Origin: Prevotella melaninogenica
GTDB lineage: Bacteria; Bacteroidota; Bacteroidia; Bacteroidales; Bacteroidaceae
Direction of reading: 5' to 3'
Length of the DNA stretch: 64,000 nucleotides
Assembly (NCBI RefSeq): GCF_018128065.1
Contig: NZ_CP072359.1
Coordinates: forward strand, 1,178,001 to 1,242,000
Shown here: piece after piece, positions 35,578-45,131 of the stretch
Numbering within the stretch: the first letter of the stretch is position 1
Layout: each line of letters opens with the position of its first letter
Translations under genes and position numbers: made by a program
The notes under the pieces: generated by a model
Seen by the model: the letters and a program-made list of their open reading frames with translations, nothing else
Told to the model about the DNA's origin: nothing
Database searches by the model: none

Positions 35578-36687
35578 CTATTCCTTGTTTATAGGCCAAC
35601 CTTGCGCCTTTAATTCAAACTCGTTGCCATCGCGAGCAATTAGGAATGTACCCAGGCTTTCTTTTGTAATATAACCTATCTGTCTAATATTCTCCATCTT
35701 ATCAATCTTCTCATGGTCACCAATAGGAACTGTAAAAAGAAGTTCATAGTCTTCACCTCCATTTAAAGCAGCTGTTGTAAGGTTCATATTGAACTCTTCA
35801 CATGTTGCTGCTGTTTGATAATCGATAGGAATATTCTTTTCATAAACTCTACAACCGCAGTGACTTTGTTCACAAATATGCTTCAATGCGGTTGCTAAAC
35901 CATCAGAAATATCAATCATAGAAGTAGGGTGTATTCCTGCAGCACGAAGCTGGTTTAGGACGTTACCACGTGCTTCAGGTTTCAACTGACGATCAATAAG
36001 GTATTCTTTCCCAGCAAAATCAGGTTGGAAATCTTCAATAGCTGCACGTTCCTGACGCAATGCCTCAAGTCGTTTTTCATCTTTATTGTTTTGTGCTTCC
36101 TTAACCTTATTATTATACTCCTGCACCTGCTGGTAGTAGACAGTCTTTTCACGTTCGAGGATTTGTAGTCCCATATATGCTGAACCAAGATCACCAGTTA
36201 CACAGATGAGGTCTGTTTCATTTGCTCCGTTACGATAGACAATATTATCCTTTGCAGCATCACCAATACAGGTGAGATTAATAGCAAACCCTGTATATGA
36301 AGAAGTTGTGTCGCCTCCCACAATATCTACGTTCCATTTTGCACAAGCTTTATTTAGTCCTGCATAGAATTGATCAAGATCTTCTACTTTAAAACGCTTG
36401 CCAAGTCCCAATGAGACGATGAGTTGACGTGGCTGACCGTTCATTGCAAAGATATTACTCATTGTTACCATTGCCACCTTATAGGCAAGATGTTCCATGT
36501 CAATATAGGTTAAGTCGAACTGTACACCCTCCATAAACATCTGTGAAGAAACGAGTGTCTCTTTGTTTGAATAACGTAAAACAGCAGCGTCATCACCTAT
36601 TCCTTTGATAGTTGACCTGTTGGAGTATTGAATATCTTTTGTGAGCCGGTTGATAAGACCGAATTCTCCAAGTTCTTTTATTTCCAT
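35578..36687 (-). CDS. thiL: Thiamine-monophosphate kinase
   Basis: Makes thiamine diphosphate from the monophosphate. The AIR-synthase-like fold is supported by GIGDDAAVLRY (Mg/ATP), VGGDTTSSYTG, CVTGDLGSAYMG and MIDISDGLATALKH. Residues about 175-215 (KTVYYQQVQEYNNKVKEAQ and following KDEKRLEALRQERAAIEDFQ) form a charged coiled-coil insertion between two catalytic segments, making the protein (369) longer than usual. It is separated from PNP by 100 nt with a hairpin. Confidence 0.93.
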   Translation of the reverse strand: MEIKELGEFGLINRLTKDIQYSNRSTIKGIGDDAAVLRYSNKETLVSSQMFMEGVQFDLTYIDMEHLAYKVAMVTMSNIFAMNGQPRQLIVSLGLGKRFKVEDLDQFYAGLNKACAKWNVDIVGGDTTSSYTGFAINLTCIGDAAKDNIVYRNGANETDLICVTGDLGSAYMGLQILEREKTVYYQQVQEYNNKVKEAQNNKDEKRLEALRQERAAIEDFQPDFAGKEYLIDRQLKPEARGNVLNQLRAAGIHPTSMIDISDGLATALKHICEQSHCGCRVYEKNIPIDYQTAATCEEFNMNLTTAALNGGEDYELLFTVPIGDHEKIDKMENIRQIGYITKESLGTFLIARDGNEFELKAQGWPINKE

Positions 36688-36720
36688 TTACTTTAATAAA
36701 ATCTTCGTAATATAACATCT

Positions 36721-36762
36721 AAGACGTTCTCTATCTATGATTTATAAGATAAAGAACGCCTT
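36721..36762 (-). terminator. Hairpin between PNP and thiL
   Basis: Imperfect 16-bp stem (aagacgttctctatct / agataaagaacgcctt) downstream of the PNP stop; U-tract weak. Confidence 0.4.
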
Positions 36763-36787
36763 AGTATAGTAATGTAAGTAATGTGAG

Positions 36788-37597
36788 TTATGAACGTTTA
36801 ATCATTTCACGCATAATCTCTGTCATACGTGGCTGTGCGGTATTTGCAGCCTCTTGAACCTCTTCATGGCTAACCTTTACAGGAACATCAAAACCACCAA
36901 GGTCCGTAATAACACTAATACCAAATACCTTAATGCCGCTATGGCGTGCAACGATAACCTCTGGAACTGTACTCATACCAACAGCATCGCCTCCCATCTT
37001 GTGGTACATACGATATTCTGTGGGGGTCTCAAAGGTTGGTCCTTGTACACCTATGTAAACTCCGTGTTGAACTTTGATATTCTTCTCTTTCGCTATAAAG
37101 TCAGCTAACTCTATTAATTTGTGGTCGTATGCTTCATGCATATCTGGGAAGCGAGGACCTGTAGGGAAGTTGCGGCCACGCAGCGGATGTTCTGGGAACA
37201 TATTGATATGGTCGGTAATAATCATAAGATCACCAATATTGAATGATGGATTCATACCGCCAGAAGCATTTGAAACAAATAGAGTTTCAATTCCTAATTC
37301 GTGCATGACACGGATTGGGAAGGTTACATCCTTCATGTCATACCCCTCATAAAAGTGGAAACGACCTTTCATTGCTAAGATATCTTTTCCTCCAAGTTTT
37401 CCGAAGATAAGATTTCCTGCGTGTCCTTCTACTGTAGATATTGGGAAGTTAGGTATATCTTGATAAGAAAAGGTATAACTATCAGTTATCTCTGAAGCTA
37501 ATTGTCCGAGGCCTGTGCCCAGAATGATGGCTGTTTTTGGACTTGTGGTCATCCTCTCTTTTAGCCAAGATGCTGTTTCTTGAATTTTTTCGTACAT
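36788..37597 (-). CDS. Purine nucleoside phosphorylase
   Basis: Phosphorolyses purine nucleosides in the cytosol (salvage). The 269-residue trimeric-type enzyme shows ILGTGLGQLASEI, NFPISTVEGHAGNL, SNASGGMNPSF, the active-site PTFETPTEYRMYHKMG and VGMSTVPEVIVARH. The N-terminal 15 residues before the MTTSPK segment also match the family, which supports the start at 37597, even though this places the first 116 nt inside lpxK. Confidence 0.93.
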   Translation of the reverse strand: MYEKIQETASWLKERMTTSPKTAIILGTGLGQLASEITDSYTFSYQDIPNFPISTVEGHAGNLIFGKLGGKDILAMKGRFHFYEGYDMKDVTFPIRVMHELGIETLFVSNASGGMNPSFNIGDLMIITDHINMFPEHPLRGRNFPTGPRFPDMHEAYDHKLIELADFIAKEKNIKVQHGVYIGVQGPTFETPTEYRMYHKMGGDAVGMSTVPEVIVARHSGIKVFGISVITDLGGFDVPVKVSHEEVQEAANTAQPRMTEIMREMIKRS

Positions 37598-38660
37598 AAG
37601 ATATTATTTTTTGGTTAAATGCTTCTTCCTTATCAAGCATGAAGCTTACTTTGATGGGAAGTGCATAAATGTTTTCTTTTACTTCATCTGATAATCTTTC
37701 AACATCAATAAGGCGTGCCTTATCTTTCTCTGTTGTTACAATCAATTTTGGTTCAGGCATTTTGGCAAAGGTCTCGTTTATACGATGAATATCCTTTGTC
37801 GTAAAGGCATGATGGTCGGGGAATGAGAGTGTTGTTAGTGCATTGTTACCCGTGAAAGAATTTAAATCCGCCTCCAATTGCTTTGGTGACATAATGCCTG
37901 AAAGCAATAAGATGTTTTTTCCTCTTATCTCGGAGAGTGGTATATTTCTTCCTTTGTTAAAGATAGGCTCTAAGTCGCAATAGTCTAAAGTTGTAAAGTA
38001 AAGTTGTTGGAAAGGGTAGAGTTCCATGGCTTTACTTAGTACACGATAGTCTATTGGGTTAAGACTCTTAGGACATTTTGTGATAATAACAATATCTGCA
38101 CGATTTTTTCCTGAGAGTGGTTCACGCAGTCTACCTGCAGGAAGGAGTTTATCGTAGATGATGAGTCGGTGATAATCAACTAAAAGAATGTTGATACCTG
38201 GATGTACATATCGATGTTGAAATGCATCATCTAAGAGGATTACATCTGTATCTTTCGTTTCTTCATCAGATGTCAGTCGGTCTATTCCTTCACAACGATT
38301 TTTATCTACAGCAACGCAAATGTTTGGAAACTTTGTCTTCATTTGATATGGCTCATCTCCAATTTCACGCATAGATGTGTTTTCATTCGCCAAAACATAT
38401 CCTCTACTCTTACGCTTATAACCACGTGAGAGGACAGCCACTTTCATCTTATCCTTCAGCAGTCGGATAAGATATTCTACATGGGGAGTCTTCCCTGAAC
38501 CACCTACAGTAATGTTACCAACAGAAATAACAGGAATGTCAAACTGTCTGGATTTTAGAATATTCAACTCAAATAGCTCATTACGCAATCTAACTCCCAA
38601 CCCATAGAGCCAACTGAATGGCAATAGCCATTTGTTTATTTTAATGTGGTCTCCTTCCAT
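37482..38660 (-). CDS. lpxK: Tetraacyldisaccharide 4'-kinase
   Basis: Phosphorylates the lipid A precursor at the membrane. ATP-binding P-loop is VGNITVGGSGKTPHVEYL; other motifs are VLSRGYKRKS, DVILLDDAFQHR and DHHAFTTKDI. The start is the ATG at 38660 (MEGDHIKINK); a TTG two codons upstream abuts the sppA stop. The last about 38 residues after VRKNSRNS are basic, low in complexity and overlap the PNP start in another frame. Cotranscribed with sppA. Confidence 0.93.
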   Translation of the reverse strand: MEGDHIKINKWLLPFSWLYGLGVRLRNELFELNILKSRQFDIPVISVGNITVGGSGKTPHVEYLIRLLKDKMKVAVLSRGYKRKSRGYVLANENTSMREIGDEPYQMKTKFPNICVAVDKNRCEGIDRLTSDEETKDTDVILLDDAFQHRYVHPGINILLVDYHRLIIYDKLLPAGRLREPLSGKNRADIVIITKCPKSLNPIDYRVLSKAMELYPFQQLYFTTLDYCDLEPIFNKGRNIPLSEIRGKNILLLSGIMSPKQLEADLNSFTGNNALTTLSFPDHHAFTTKDIHRINETFAKMPEPKLIVTTEKDKARLIDVERLSDEVKENIYALPIKVSFMLDKEEAFNQKIISYVRKNSRNSILAKREDDHKSKNSHHSGHRPRTISFRDN

Positions 38661-38666
38661 AAGCAA

Positions 38667-40445
38667 TTAATGGATGTTAGGATAAAATGGCAAACGTGCC
38701 TGAATAGCACTCTGCTGATTGATAGTCTTCAAGAGTGTGAAAGGCTCGTAATAGTCACCTAAGTTTACACGTAGTTGCTGGTTTAGATAGTTATTAGGCT
38801 TTGTCTGTTCCAACACTTGCTCCATGAAGTTAGGCTCTTTGGGATAAACACATGTTCTGTGATTAGGCAGTTTGGCAAGCTGTGCAGCTTTTGCAATAGC
38901 AACATTCAATCCACCAAGTTGGTCAACGAGTCCTATCTCTTGTGCATCTTGTCCTGTAAAGACATGTCCTTGTGCAATCTTCTCAACCTGTTCTTCAGAC
39001 ATCTTGCGTCCTTCAGACACACGATGACGGAAGAGTTTATAGCCACGGTTTACATACTGGCTAAGATATGACATTTCCTCTTCAGTGAATGGACGAACGC
39101 GCGTACCAAAGTCTGCATACTTGTTGGTCTTCACTTCATCAAACTTCAGACCCAATTTCTCTCTTAACAGAACACTAACATCAGGAAACATACCAAAAAT
39201 ACCAATAGAACCAGTAATTGTTGTAGGTTCTGCAACTATCCAATTTGCAGGGGCTGAGATATAATAACCACCTGAAGCAGCCATTCCACCCATACTAACA
39301 ACAACTGGTTTCAACTTCTTTAGTTCCATAATTTGATGCCAAATCTGTTCTGAAGCATAGGCTGAACCACCTCCAGAGTTAATACGTACGACAACTGCTT
39401 TGACATCTTCGTTTTTAGCTAAATCTTCCAAGTCCTTACAAACCACTTGTGCATCAATCTGATGATCTTGTGAGAAAAGACCTCCAACAACGCCGTCAAC
39501 GATATCGCCATAAGCATAATATACTGCAACTTGGTTCTCCTTATCGCCTTGGCTTTTGTCTTCTGTATTCACCATGTCAGCAATTGCAACTTGATTAATG
39601 TCTTTGCTGGCATCAATTCCTAACTGTTTTTTGACAATACCTTTTATTTGGTCAGTATAAATTAAACCATCAACGAGCTTCCGTTTTACGTATTCTTGTG
39701 GGTCAGCAAAGGTTATCATACTGTCAGCGTATGCGTTCAATTGTTCTACTGATAACCCTCTACTTGCACCAACTTCCTTTGTAATATTCCCCCAAATACT
39801 ATTTAGATAGGCTGAAGTCTGCTCACGATTAGCATCGCTCATCTTGTCGCCAGTGAACATCTCGGTAGCACTTTTATAAGTCCCCACCTTTACAACCTGC
39901 ATCTTTACACCGAACTTTGCCAAGAGATCCTTGATGAACACAGGTTCAGATACCAATCCATGCCAATCAATCTGTCCTTGTGGATTCAAGTAGACCTTGT
40001 CTGCAACAGAAGACAGATAGTATGTTCCCTGAGTATAGGTGTCTGCGTAAGCAATAATCCACTTTCTACTTTTCTTAAAATCAAGTAGTGCATTACGTAA
40101 AGCTTGCATTGAAGCGTATGAATCAGATGCGAATGCACCTGCTTCTATATATACACCTTTTATTTTATCATTATCTTTAGCTTTTCTGATACCTTCAAGC
40201 ATGTCATCAAGTCCCAAACTATTTATTTGCGAACCTTGAAGCTGACTAAGGAAATTATTCTCACTTCGTTCTGCCATTTGTCCAGAAAGATTCAGTACCA
40301 GTACTGAGTTTTCTTCAGGTTCTTTGGTTGTATTTTGTGATGCTATCATGCCCACAATAGAGAAAAGTGCAAAGAGTCCTGTGACAATGCTAAATAACAC
40401 CATTCCTAAGAAAGAAGCAAAAACGAATTTGAAAAATTGTTTCAT
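38667..40445 (-). CDS. sppA: Signal peptide peptidase SppA (67-kDa type)
   Basis: Membrane-anchored serine/Lys protease that degrades cleaved signal peptides. A single N-terminal helix (about residues 8-32) is followed by two S49 domains. Catalytic Lys is in KVGTYKSATEMF and nucleophile Ser in GGMAASGGYYIS. 592 residues is the long E. coli-like form. The stop abuts lpxK, so sppA, lpxK and PNP form one transcription unit. Confidence 0.94.
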   Translation of the reverse strand: MKQFFKFVFASFLGMVLFSIVTGLFALFSIVGMIASQNTTKEPEENSVLVLNLSGQMAERSENNFLSQLQGSQINSLGLDDMLEGIRKAKDNDKIKGVYIEAGAFASDSYASMQALRNALLDFKKSRKWIIAYADTYTQGTYYLSSVADKVYLNPQGQIDWHGLVSEPVFIKDLLAKFGVKMQVVKVGTYKSATEMFTGDKMSDANREQTSAYLNSIWGNITKEVGASRGLSVEQLNAYADSMITFADPQEYVKRKLVDGLIYTDQIKGIVKKQLGIDASKDINQVAIADMVNTEDKSQGDKENQVAVYYAYGDIVDGVVGGLFSQDHQIDAQVVCKDLEDLAKNEDVKAVVVRINSGGGSAYASEQIWHQIMELKKLKPVVVSMGGMAASGGYYISAPANWIVAEPTTITGSIGIFGMFPDVSVLLREKLGLKFDEVKTNKYADFGTRVRPFTEEEMSYLSQYVNRGYKLFRHRVSEGRKMSEEQVEKIAQGHVFTGQDAQEIGLVDQLGGLNVAIAKAAQLAKLPNHRTCVYPKEPNFMEQVLEQTKPNNYLNQQLRVNLGDYYEPFTLLKTINQQSAIQARLPFYPNIH

Positions 40446-40474
40446 AAAAAGGTATCTAATTACAGTTTATCTTG

Positions 40475-40506
40475 CAAAGATATATATAATAGATGTAAAA
40501 TCCAAA
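40475..40506 (-). promoter_or_regulatory. Promoter of the sppA-lpxK-PNP operon
   Basis: On the minus strand TTTG (40503-40506), 20 nt, TATCTTTG (40475-40482), 29 nt before the sppA ATG. Confidence 0.7.
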
Positions 40507-40524
40507 TTATTCATGAATTCTTAA

Positions 40525-40532
40525 TAACTTTG
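40525..40532 (+). promoter_or_regulatory. -7 box of the glycerate kinase gene
   Basis: TAACTTTG, 8 nt before the ATG at 40541; the -33 box is not clear. Confidence 0.5.
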
Positions 40533-40540
40533 CAGCCTAT

Positions 40541-41599
40541 ATGAAGCATATTATTTTAGCAATTGATAGTTTTAAAGGCTGTTTATCTTCTATTGAAGCT
40601 GAGGAAGCAGCCGAGCAAGGTCTCCGTGAACGCTGGCAAGATGTAGAGATTGTAAAAGTTCCCGTTACGGATGGGGGTGATGGGATGTTGAATGTATTTT
40701 TACAGTTATTAGACTGTAAAAAGGTCACTGTTGATAGCCATGATGCCCTCATGCGTCCTATTAAAGCAGATTATGCCATATGTGCAGATAATACTGTAAT
40801 CATTGAAACGGCTTTGTCTTGTGGCATTAATCTACTTAAACAGCAGGAATTGAATCCCTTACGTGCAAATACTCATGGGGTAGGTGAACTTCTTGCAGAC
40901 GCACTTCAAAGAGGTTATAGAAAGTTTATTATCGGACTCGGTGGGTCAGCAACAAGCGATTGTGGACTTGGAATGTTGGTTGCTCTCAAAGACATATTGG
41001 GTAAGAACTGGCGTGATAAATTCTTACAAGATTTAGATATAACTTTAGCTTCAGATGTGACCAATCCTCTCTATGGCGAATGTGGAGCAGCTATGGTGTT
41101 TGGTCCACAAAAAGGAGCGACATCTGAAATGATTGCTTGCTTAGACCGTCGTGCTCGTACTTTTGCATGTATGGCTGCAAGAAAGTTGGGTTTTGATCGT
41201 TCCAAAGACAATGGGGCAGGAGCTGCAGGTGGATTGGGTTATGCCTTTATGCAGTTTATGAATGCCAAGGTTGTCTCGGGTGCAGATGTTCTTTTAGAAA
41301 CTGTCAATTTCAACTCACTTATTGAAGATGCAGATTTGATTATAACAGGGGAGGGGAGTGCTGACCGTCAGACTTTAATGGGAAAGATACCAGCTAAAGT
41401 CTTAGAATGTGGTCTTCACAAGAATATTCCTGTTGTTCTTATAGCAGGTAAGGTGGCAGATACAACCGATTTGCTTAAAGCTGGTTTTTCTCAAATTCAA
41501 TGTATTACGCCACAGGGTATGTTACTCATTGATGCAATGAAACCTGCTGTGGCAAAAGAGAACATTCGTAAAGTGGTAAGCAATTTGAAAGGCTTTTAA
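40541..41599 (+). CDS. Glycerate kinase
   Basis: GarK/GlxK-family glycerate 2-kinase that feeds glycerate into glycolysis. Family signatures are DSFKGCLSSIEAEEAAEQGL, VPVTDGGDGM, ETALSCGINLL, GLGGSATSDCGLGML, NPLYGECGAAMVFGPQKGA and ITGEGSADRQTLMGK. The 352-residue length is a little below the typical 375-380. It has its own promoter and no linked glyoxylate genes. Confidence 0.93.
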   Translation: MKHIILAIDSFKGCLSSIEAEEAAEQGLRERWQDVEIVKVPVTDGGDGMLNVFLQLLDCKKVTVDSHDALMRPIKADYAICADNTVIIETALSCGINLLKQQELNPLRANTHGVGELLADALQRGYRKFIIGLGGSATSDCGLGMLVALKDILGKNWRDKFLQDLDITLASDVTNPLYGECGAAMVFGPQKGATSEMIACLDRRARTFACMAARKLGFDRSKDNGAGAAGGLGYAFMQFMNAKVVSGADVLLETVNFNSLIEDADLIITGEGSADRQTLMGKIPAKVLECGLHKNIPVVLIAGKVADTTDLLKAGFSQIQCITPQGMLLIDAMKPAVAKENIRKVVSNLKGF

Positions 41600-41810
41600 T
41601 TTGCAGTTTTTTTAATGCTACTTCCTTTCTCTTCTGCTTGTTAAAAGGTAGTTCCATAGCCTTTCTTGAGCTTTTTGTTTTCTTCACGAGTGTTGCGCTG
41701 GTGAGGAACCTTTCACAAAAGTGGAATTGCAATATATTTCACTCTCTCGGTATAAAAATTAATACTTACAAAAGTAATTTTAAGAACATGGCTTAAAAAT
41801 GTTTTATAAA

Positions 41811-41842
41811 TTTGTTGTTCTCACTTGAAATAGGTATCTTTG
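41811..41842 (+). promoter_or_regulatory. Promoter of the MORN gene
   Basis: TTTG (41811-41814), 20 nt, TATCTTTG (41835-41842): a textbook two-box match, 44 nt before the GTG start. Confidence 0.7.
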
Positions 41843-41886
41843 CATATTAAGGTTATTTTAATCATAATAAACTGAAAACGATAAAC

Positions 41887-42999
41887 GTGAAGCATAATTA
41901 TATCATCATATTGTTACTTCTTATTCCTTCATATCTTTTTGCACAAAAGATAGAGATAGGCTCTTGTACTACTAAGGATGGAGGAATTTATCATGGGCAG
42001 ATGTTCCGCGGTAAACCTAATGGTAAGGGAAAAGCTACTTATAAGAAAGGCAATGTCTATGAAGGTGAATTCTTTATGGGTCTACGTCATGGAGATGGAA
42101 CCTATAAGTTTGTTGATGGTGAGAAATATGTAGGTCAATGGTTCCAAAACCAGCAACACGGACAAGGTGTTTACTATTTTGCAAATGGTAATCGTTATGA
42201 CGGTTTATGGTATAAGGATTATCAGCAGGGACAAGGTACTATGTATTATTACAATGGTGATAAGTACATTGGTAACTGGGATCATGATAAGCGTAGTGGA
42301 GAGGGGAAGTATATCTTTGCAAATGGCGCTTTTTATGAAGGTTCGTGGAAGAATGATATGAAGAATGGGTATGGAATTTTCAAATGGCCCGACCATTCTT
42401 CTTTTACAGGGAATTGGGTGAATAACCTCAAAGAAGGAAAAGGAATTTATATTTATGCCGATGGTGATGAGTATAATGGAGAATGGAAGAACGACCTTCA
42501 GAATGGTAAGGGCATCTACAAATTCAAAGATGGCGAAAGCTATGAAGGTGAATATTTAGATGGTGAACGTACTGGACAAGGAATCTTCCGTTATAAAAAT
42601 GGAAATCAATATTCTGGTCGCTTCTTAAAAGGACTTAAGTCTGGTTATGGCACCATGTCATGGAATAATGGCGATATCTATGTAGGATATTGGGAGAAAG
42701 ACATGCAAAACGGACAAGGAAAACTTACTAAGAAGAATAAAGACGTCTATGAAGGTCAGTTCAGAAATGGTTTATTAGAAGGGCTTATCATCATTCACTA
42801 TGCTGATGGTAGTAAGTTCCGTGGCAGCTACCACAATGGTAAACGAAATGGGGCTGCCGTTGAAGAGTCTGCTGAAGGTGTACGTTTTGAAGGTAACTAT
42901 CGTGATGACCGACGTGATGGAAAGTTCATTGAACGTGATAAGAACGGCAAGGTAACAGCAAGTGGTTACTATGAAATGGGCAAACGCTATACTAATTAG
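41887..42999 (+). CDS. Secreted MORN-repeat protein
   Basis: A 370-residue exported protein: signal peptide ending about residue 19 (IPSYLFAQ), then fourteen consecutive 23-residue MORN repeats of the form YxGxxxxGxxxGxGxxxxxNGxx, from YHGQMFRGKPNG to FEGNYRDDRRDG. MORN repeats form an elongated beta-sheet; in bacteria the role is unknown. The gene starts with GTG. It lies 41 nt upstream of glgB on the same strand. Confidence 0.88.
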   Translation: MKHNYIIILLLLIPSYLFAQKIEIGSCTTKDGGIYHGQMFRGKPNGKGKATYKKGNVYEGEFFMGLRHGDGTYKFVDGEKYVGQWFQNQQHGQGVYYFANGNRYDGLWYKDYQQGQGTMYYYNGDKYIGNWDHDKRSGEGKYIFANGAFYEGSWKNDMKNGYGIFKWPDHSSFTGNWVNNLKEGKGIYIYADGDEYNGEWKNDLQNGKGIYKFKDGESYEGEYLDGERTGQGIFRYKNGNQYSGRFLKGLKSGYGTMSWNNGDIYVGYWEKDMQNGQGKLTKKNKDVYEGQFRNGLLEGLIIIHYADGSKFRGSYHNGKRNGAAVEESAEGVRFEGNYRDDRRDGKFIERDKNGKVTASGYYEMGKRYTN

Positions 43000-43040
43000 C
43001 CTTTACAAAATATAACAATAACATAAAGCTTTTTTCTACC

Positions 43041-45125
43041 ATGGTAACAAAGAAGACCACAACAAAGAAGGCTCCTGTCAAGAAGACTTCTGTCAGAACA
43101 ACAAAAAGTAAAGAGTTATCTCATATAGGACTCGTAAAGAATGATGCCTATCTGGCTCCTTATGAGGATGCTATTCGTGGACGTCACGAGCATGCTCTTT
43201 GGAAGATGAATCAGTTGACGCAAAACGGTAAAATGACACTATCGGATTTTGCTAATGGATATAACTACTACGGTTTGCATCAGACGGCTGACGGATGGGT
43301 GTTCCGTGAATGGGCTCCTAATGCAACAGATATTTTTCTCGTTGGTGATTTCAATGGTTGGAGTGAGCAGGAAGCATATCAATGTCATAAGATAAAGGGG
43401 ACAGGTAACTGGGAACTAACACTTCCACATGATGCTTTACAGCATGGGCAGTACTATAAGATGCGTGTTCACTGGGAAGGAGGAGAAGGTGAACGTATCC
43501 CTGCTTGGGCACAACGTGTTGTTCAAGACGAGTCAAGTAAAATCTTCTCTGCGCAGGTATGGGCACCTGCAAAACCATACGTATGGAAGAAAAAGACATT
43601 CAAACCACAGACTTCTCCCCTCTTGATTTATGAGTGCCACATTGGTATGGCGCAAGATGAAGAAAAGGTTGGCTCTTATAATGAGTTCCGTGAGAAGGTC
43701 TTACCACGTGTTGTTAAGGACGGATACAATGCCATTCAGATTATGGCTATCCAAGAGCATCCGTACTATGGTAGCTTTGGTTATCATGTTAGTTCTTTCT
43801 TTGCAGCCAGTTCACGTTTCGGAACTCCTGAAGAATTGAAGGCACTTATTGATGAAGCGCATAAGAATGGTATTGCTGTTATCATGGACATCGTTCATTC
43901 GCATGCTGTAAAGAATGAGGTGGAAGGCTTGGGTAACTTAGCTGGTGACCCTAATCAATACTTCTATCAAGGTGATCGCCATGAGCATCCAGCATGGGAT
44001 TCTCTGTGCTTTGACTATGGTAAAGATGAGGTGCTTCACTTCCTTTTGTCCAACTGTAAGTATTGGTTAAACGAATATCACTTTGATGGTTTCCGCTTTG
44101 ATGGTGTTACATCAATGCTTTATTATAGTCATGGATTAGGCGAAGCATTCTGCAATTATGCTGATTACTTCAATGGTCATCAGGATGATAACGCTATCTG
44201 TTATCTGACACTTGCCAACTGTCTTATTCATGAGGTAAACAAGAACGCAGTCACTATCGCTGAGGAAGTGTCGGGTATGCCAGGCTTAGCTGCTAAGTTT
44301 AAAGATGGTGGATACGGCTTTGATTACCGTATGGCAATGAATATTCCAGATTACTGGATTAAGACAATTAAGGAGTTACCAGATGAAGCATGGAAACCAT
44401 CTTCTATCTTCTGGGAAATAAAGAACCGTCGCTCCGACGAGAAGACAATCTCTTATTGTGAGTCGCATGACCAAGCATTGGTGGGGGATAAGACCATTAT
44501 TTTCCGTTTAGTAGATGCTGATATGTACTGGCATTTCCGTAAGGGTGATGAAACAGAGATGGTTCATCGTGGTATTGCACTGCACAAGATGATTCGTCTG
44601 GCTACGATTGCAGCTATCAATGGTGGTTATTTGAACTTTATGGGTAATGAGTTCGGACATCCAGAATGGATTGACTTCCCGCGTGAGGGTAACGGTTGGA
44701 GTTATAAGTATGCACGTCGACAATGGAACTTGGTTGATAATGAAGAGTTGTGCTATCATCTACTTGGCGATTTCGACCGTAAGATGTTGGAGGTAGTTAA
44801 AAGTGAGAAGAAGTTTAATGAGACTCCTGTCCAAGAGATATGGCACAATGATGGCGATCAGATATTGGCATTCAGTAGGGGAGATTTAATCTTTGTTTTC
44901 AACTTCTCTCCAATACGCTCTTACTCAGATTATGGCTTCTTGGTGCCTGAAGGTTCGTATAATGTAGTATTAAACACTGATGCCAAAGAGTTTGGTGGTT
45001 ATGGCTTTGCTGACGATACGGTAGAGCATCTCACAAATGCCGACCCACTGTATGCGGAAGATCATAAAGGTTGGCTCAAACTCTATATACCAGCTCGCAG
45101 TGCTGTGGTATTGAGAAAGAAGTAA
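43041..45125 (+). CDS. glgB: 1,4-alpha-glucan branching enzyme
   Basis: GH13 enzyme that creates alpha-1,6 branches in glycogen. A charged Lys/Thr-rich N-terminus precedes CBM48 (FREWAPNATDIFLVGDFNGW), then a (beta/alpha)8 barrel with IVHSHAVKN, GFRFDGVTSML (nucleophile Asp), TIAEEVSGMPG (acid Glu) and YCESHDQALVGDKT, and a C-terminal beta domain. 694 residues is close to the eukaryote-like type used by Bacteroidetes. A membrane protein gene follows by 6 nt. Confidence 0.95.
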   Translation: MVTKKTTTKKAPVKKTSVRTTKSKELSHIGLVKNDAYLAPYEDAIRGRHEHALWKMNQLTQNGKMTLSDFANGYNYYGLHQTADGWVFREWAPNATDIFLVGDFNGWSEQEAYQCHKIKGTGNWELTLPHDALQHGQYYKMRVHWEGGEGERIPAWAQRVVQDESSKIFSAQVWAPAKPYVWKKKTFKPQTSPLLIYECHIGMAQDEEKVGSYNEFREKVLPRVVKDGYNAIQIMAIQEHPYYGSFGYHVSSFFAASSRFGTPEELKALIDEAHKNGIAVIMDIVHSHAVKNEVEGLGNLAGDPNQYFYQGDRHEHPAWDSLCFDYGKDEVLHFLLSNCKYWLNEYHFDGFRFDGVTSMLYYSHGLGEAFCNYADYFNGHQDDNAICYLTLANCLIHEVNKNAVTIAEEVSGMPGLAAKFKDGGYGFDYRMAMNIPDYWIKTIKELPDEAWKPSSIFWEIKNRRSDEKTISYCESHDQALVGDKTIIFRLVDADMYWHFRKGDETEMVHRGIALHKMIRLATIAAINGGYLNFMGNEFGHPEWIDFPREGNGWSYKYARRQWNLVDNEELCYHLLGDFDRKMLEVVKSEKKFNETPVQEIWHNDGDQILAFSRGDLIFVFNFSPIRSYSDYGFLVPEGSYNVVLNTDAKEFGGYGFADDTVEHLTNADPLYAEDHKGWLKLYIPARSAVVLRKK

Positions 45126-45131
45126 ATTCAA

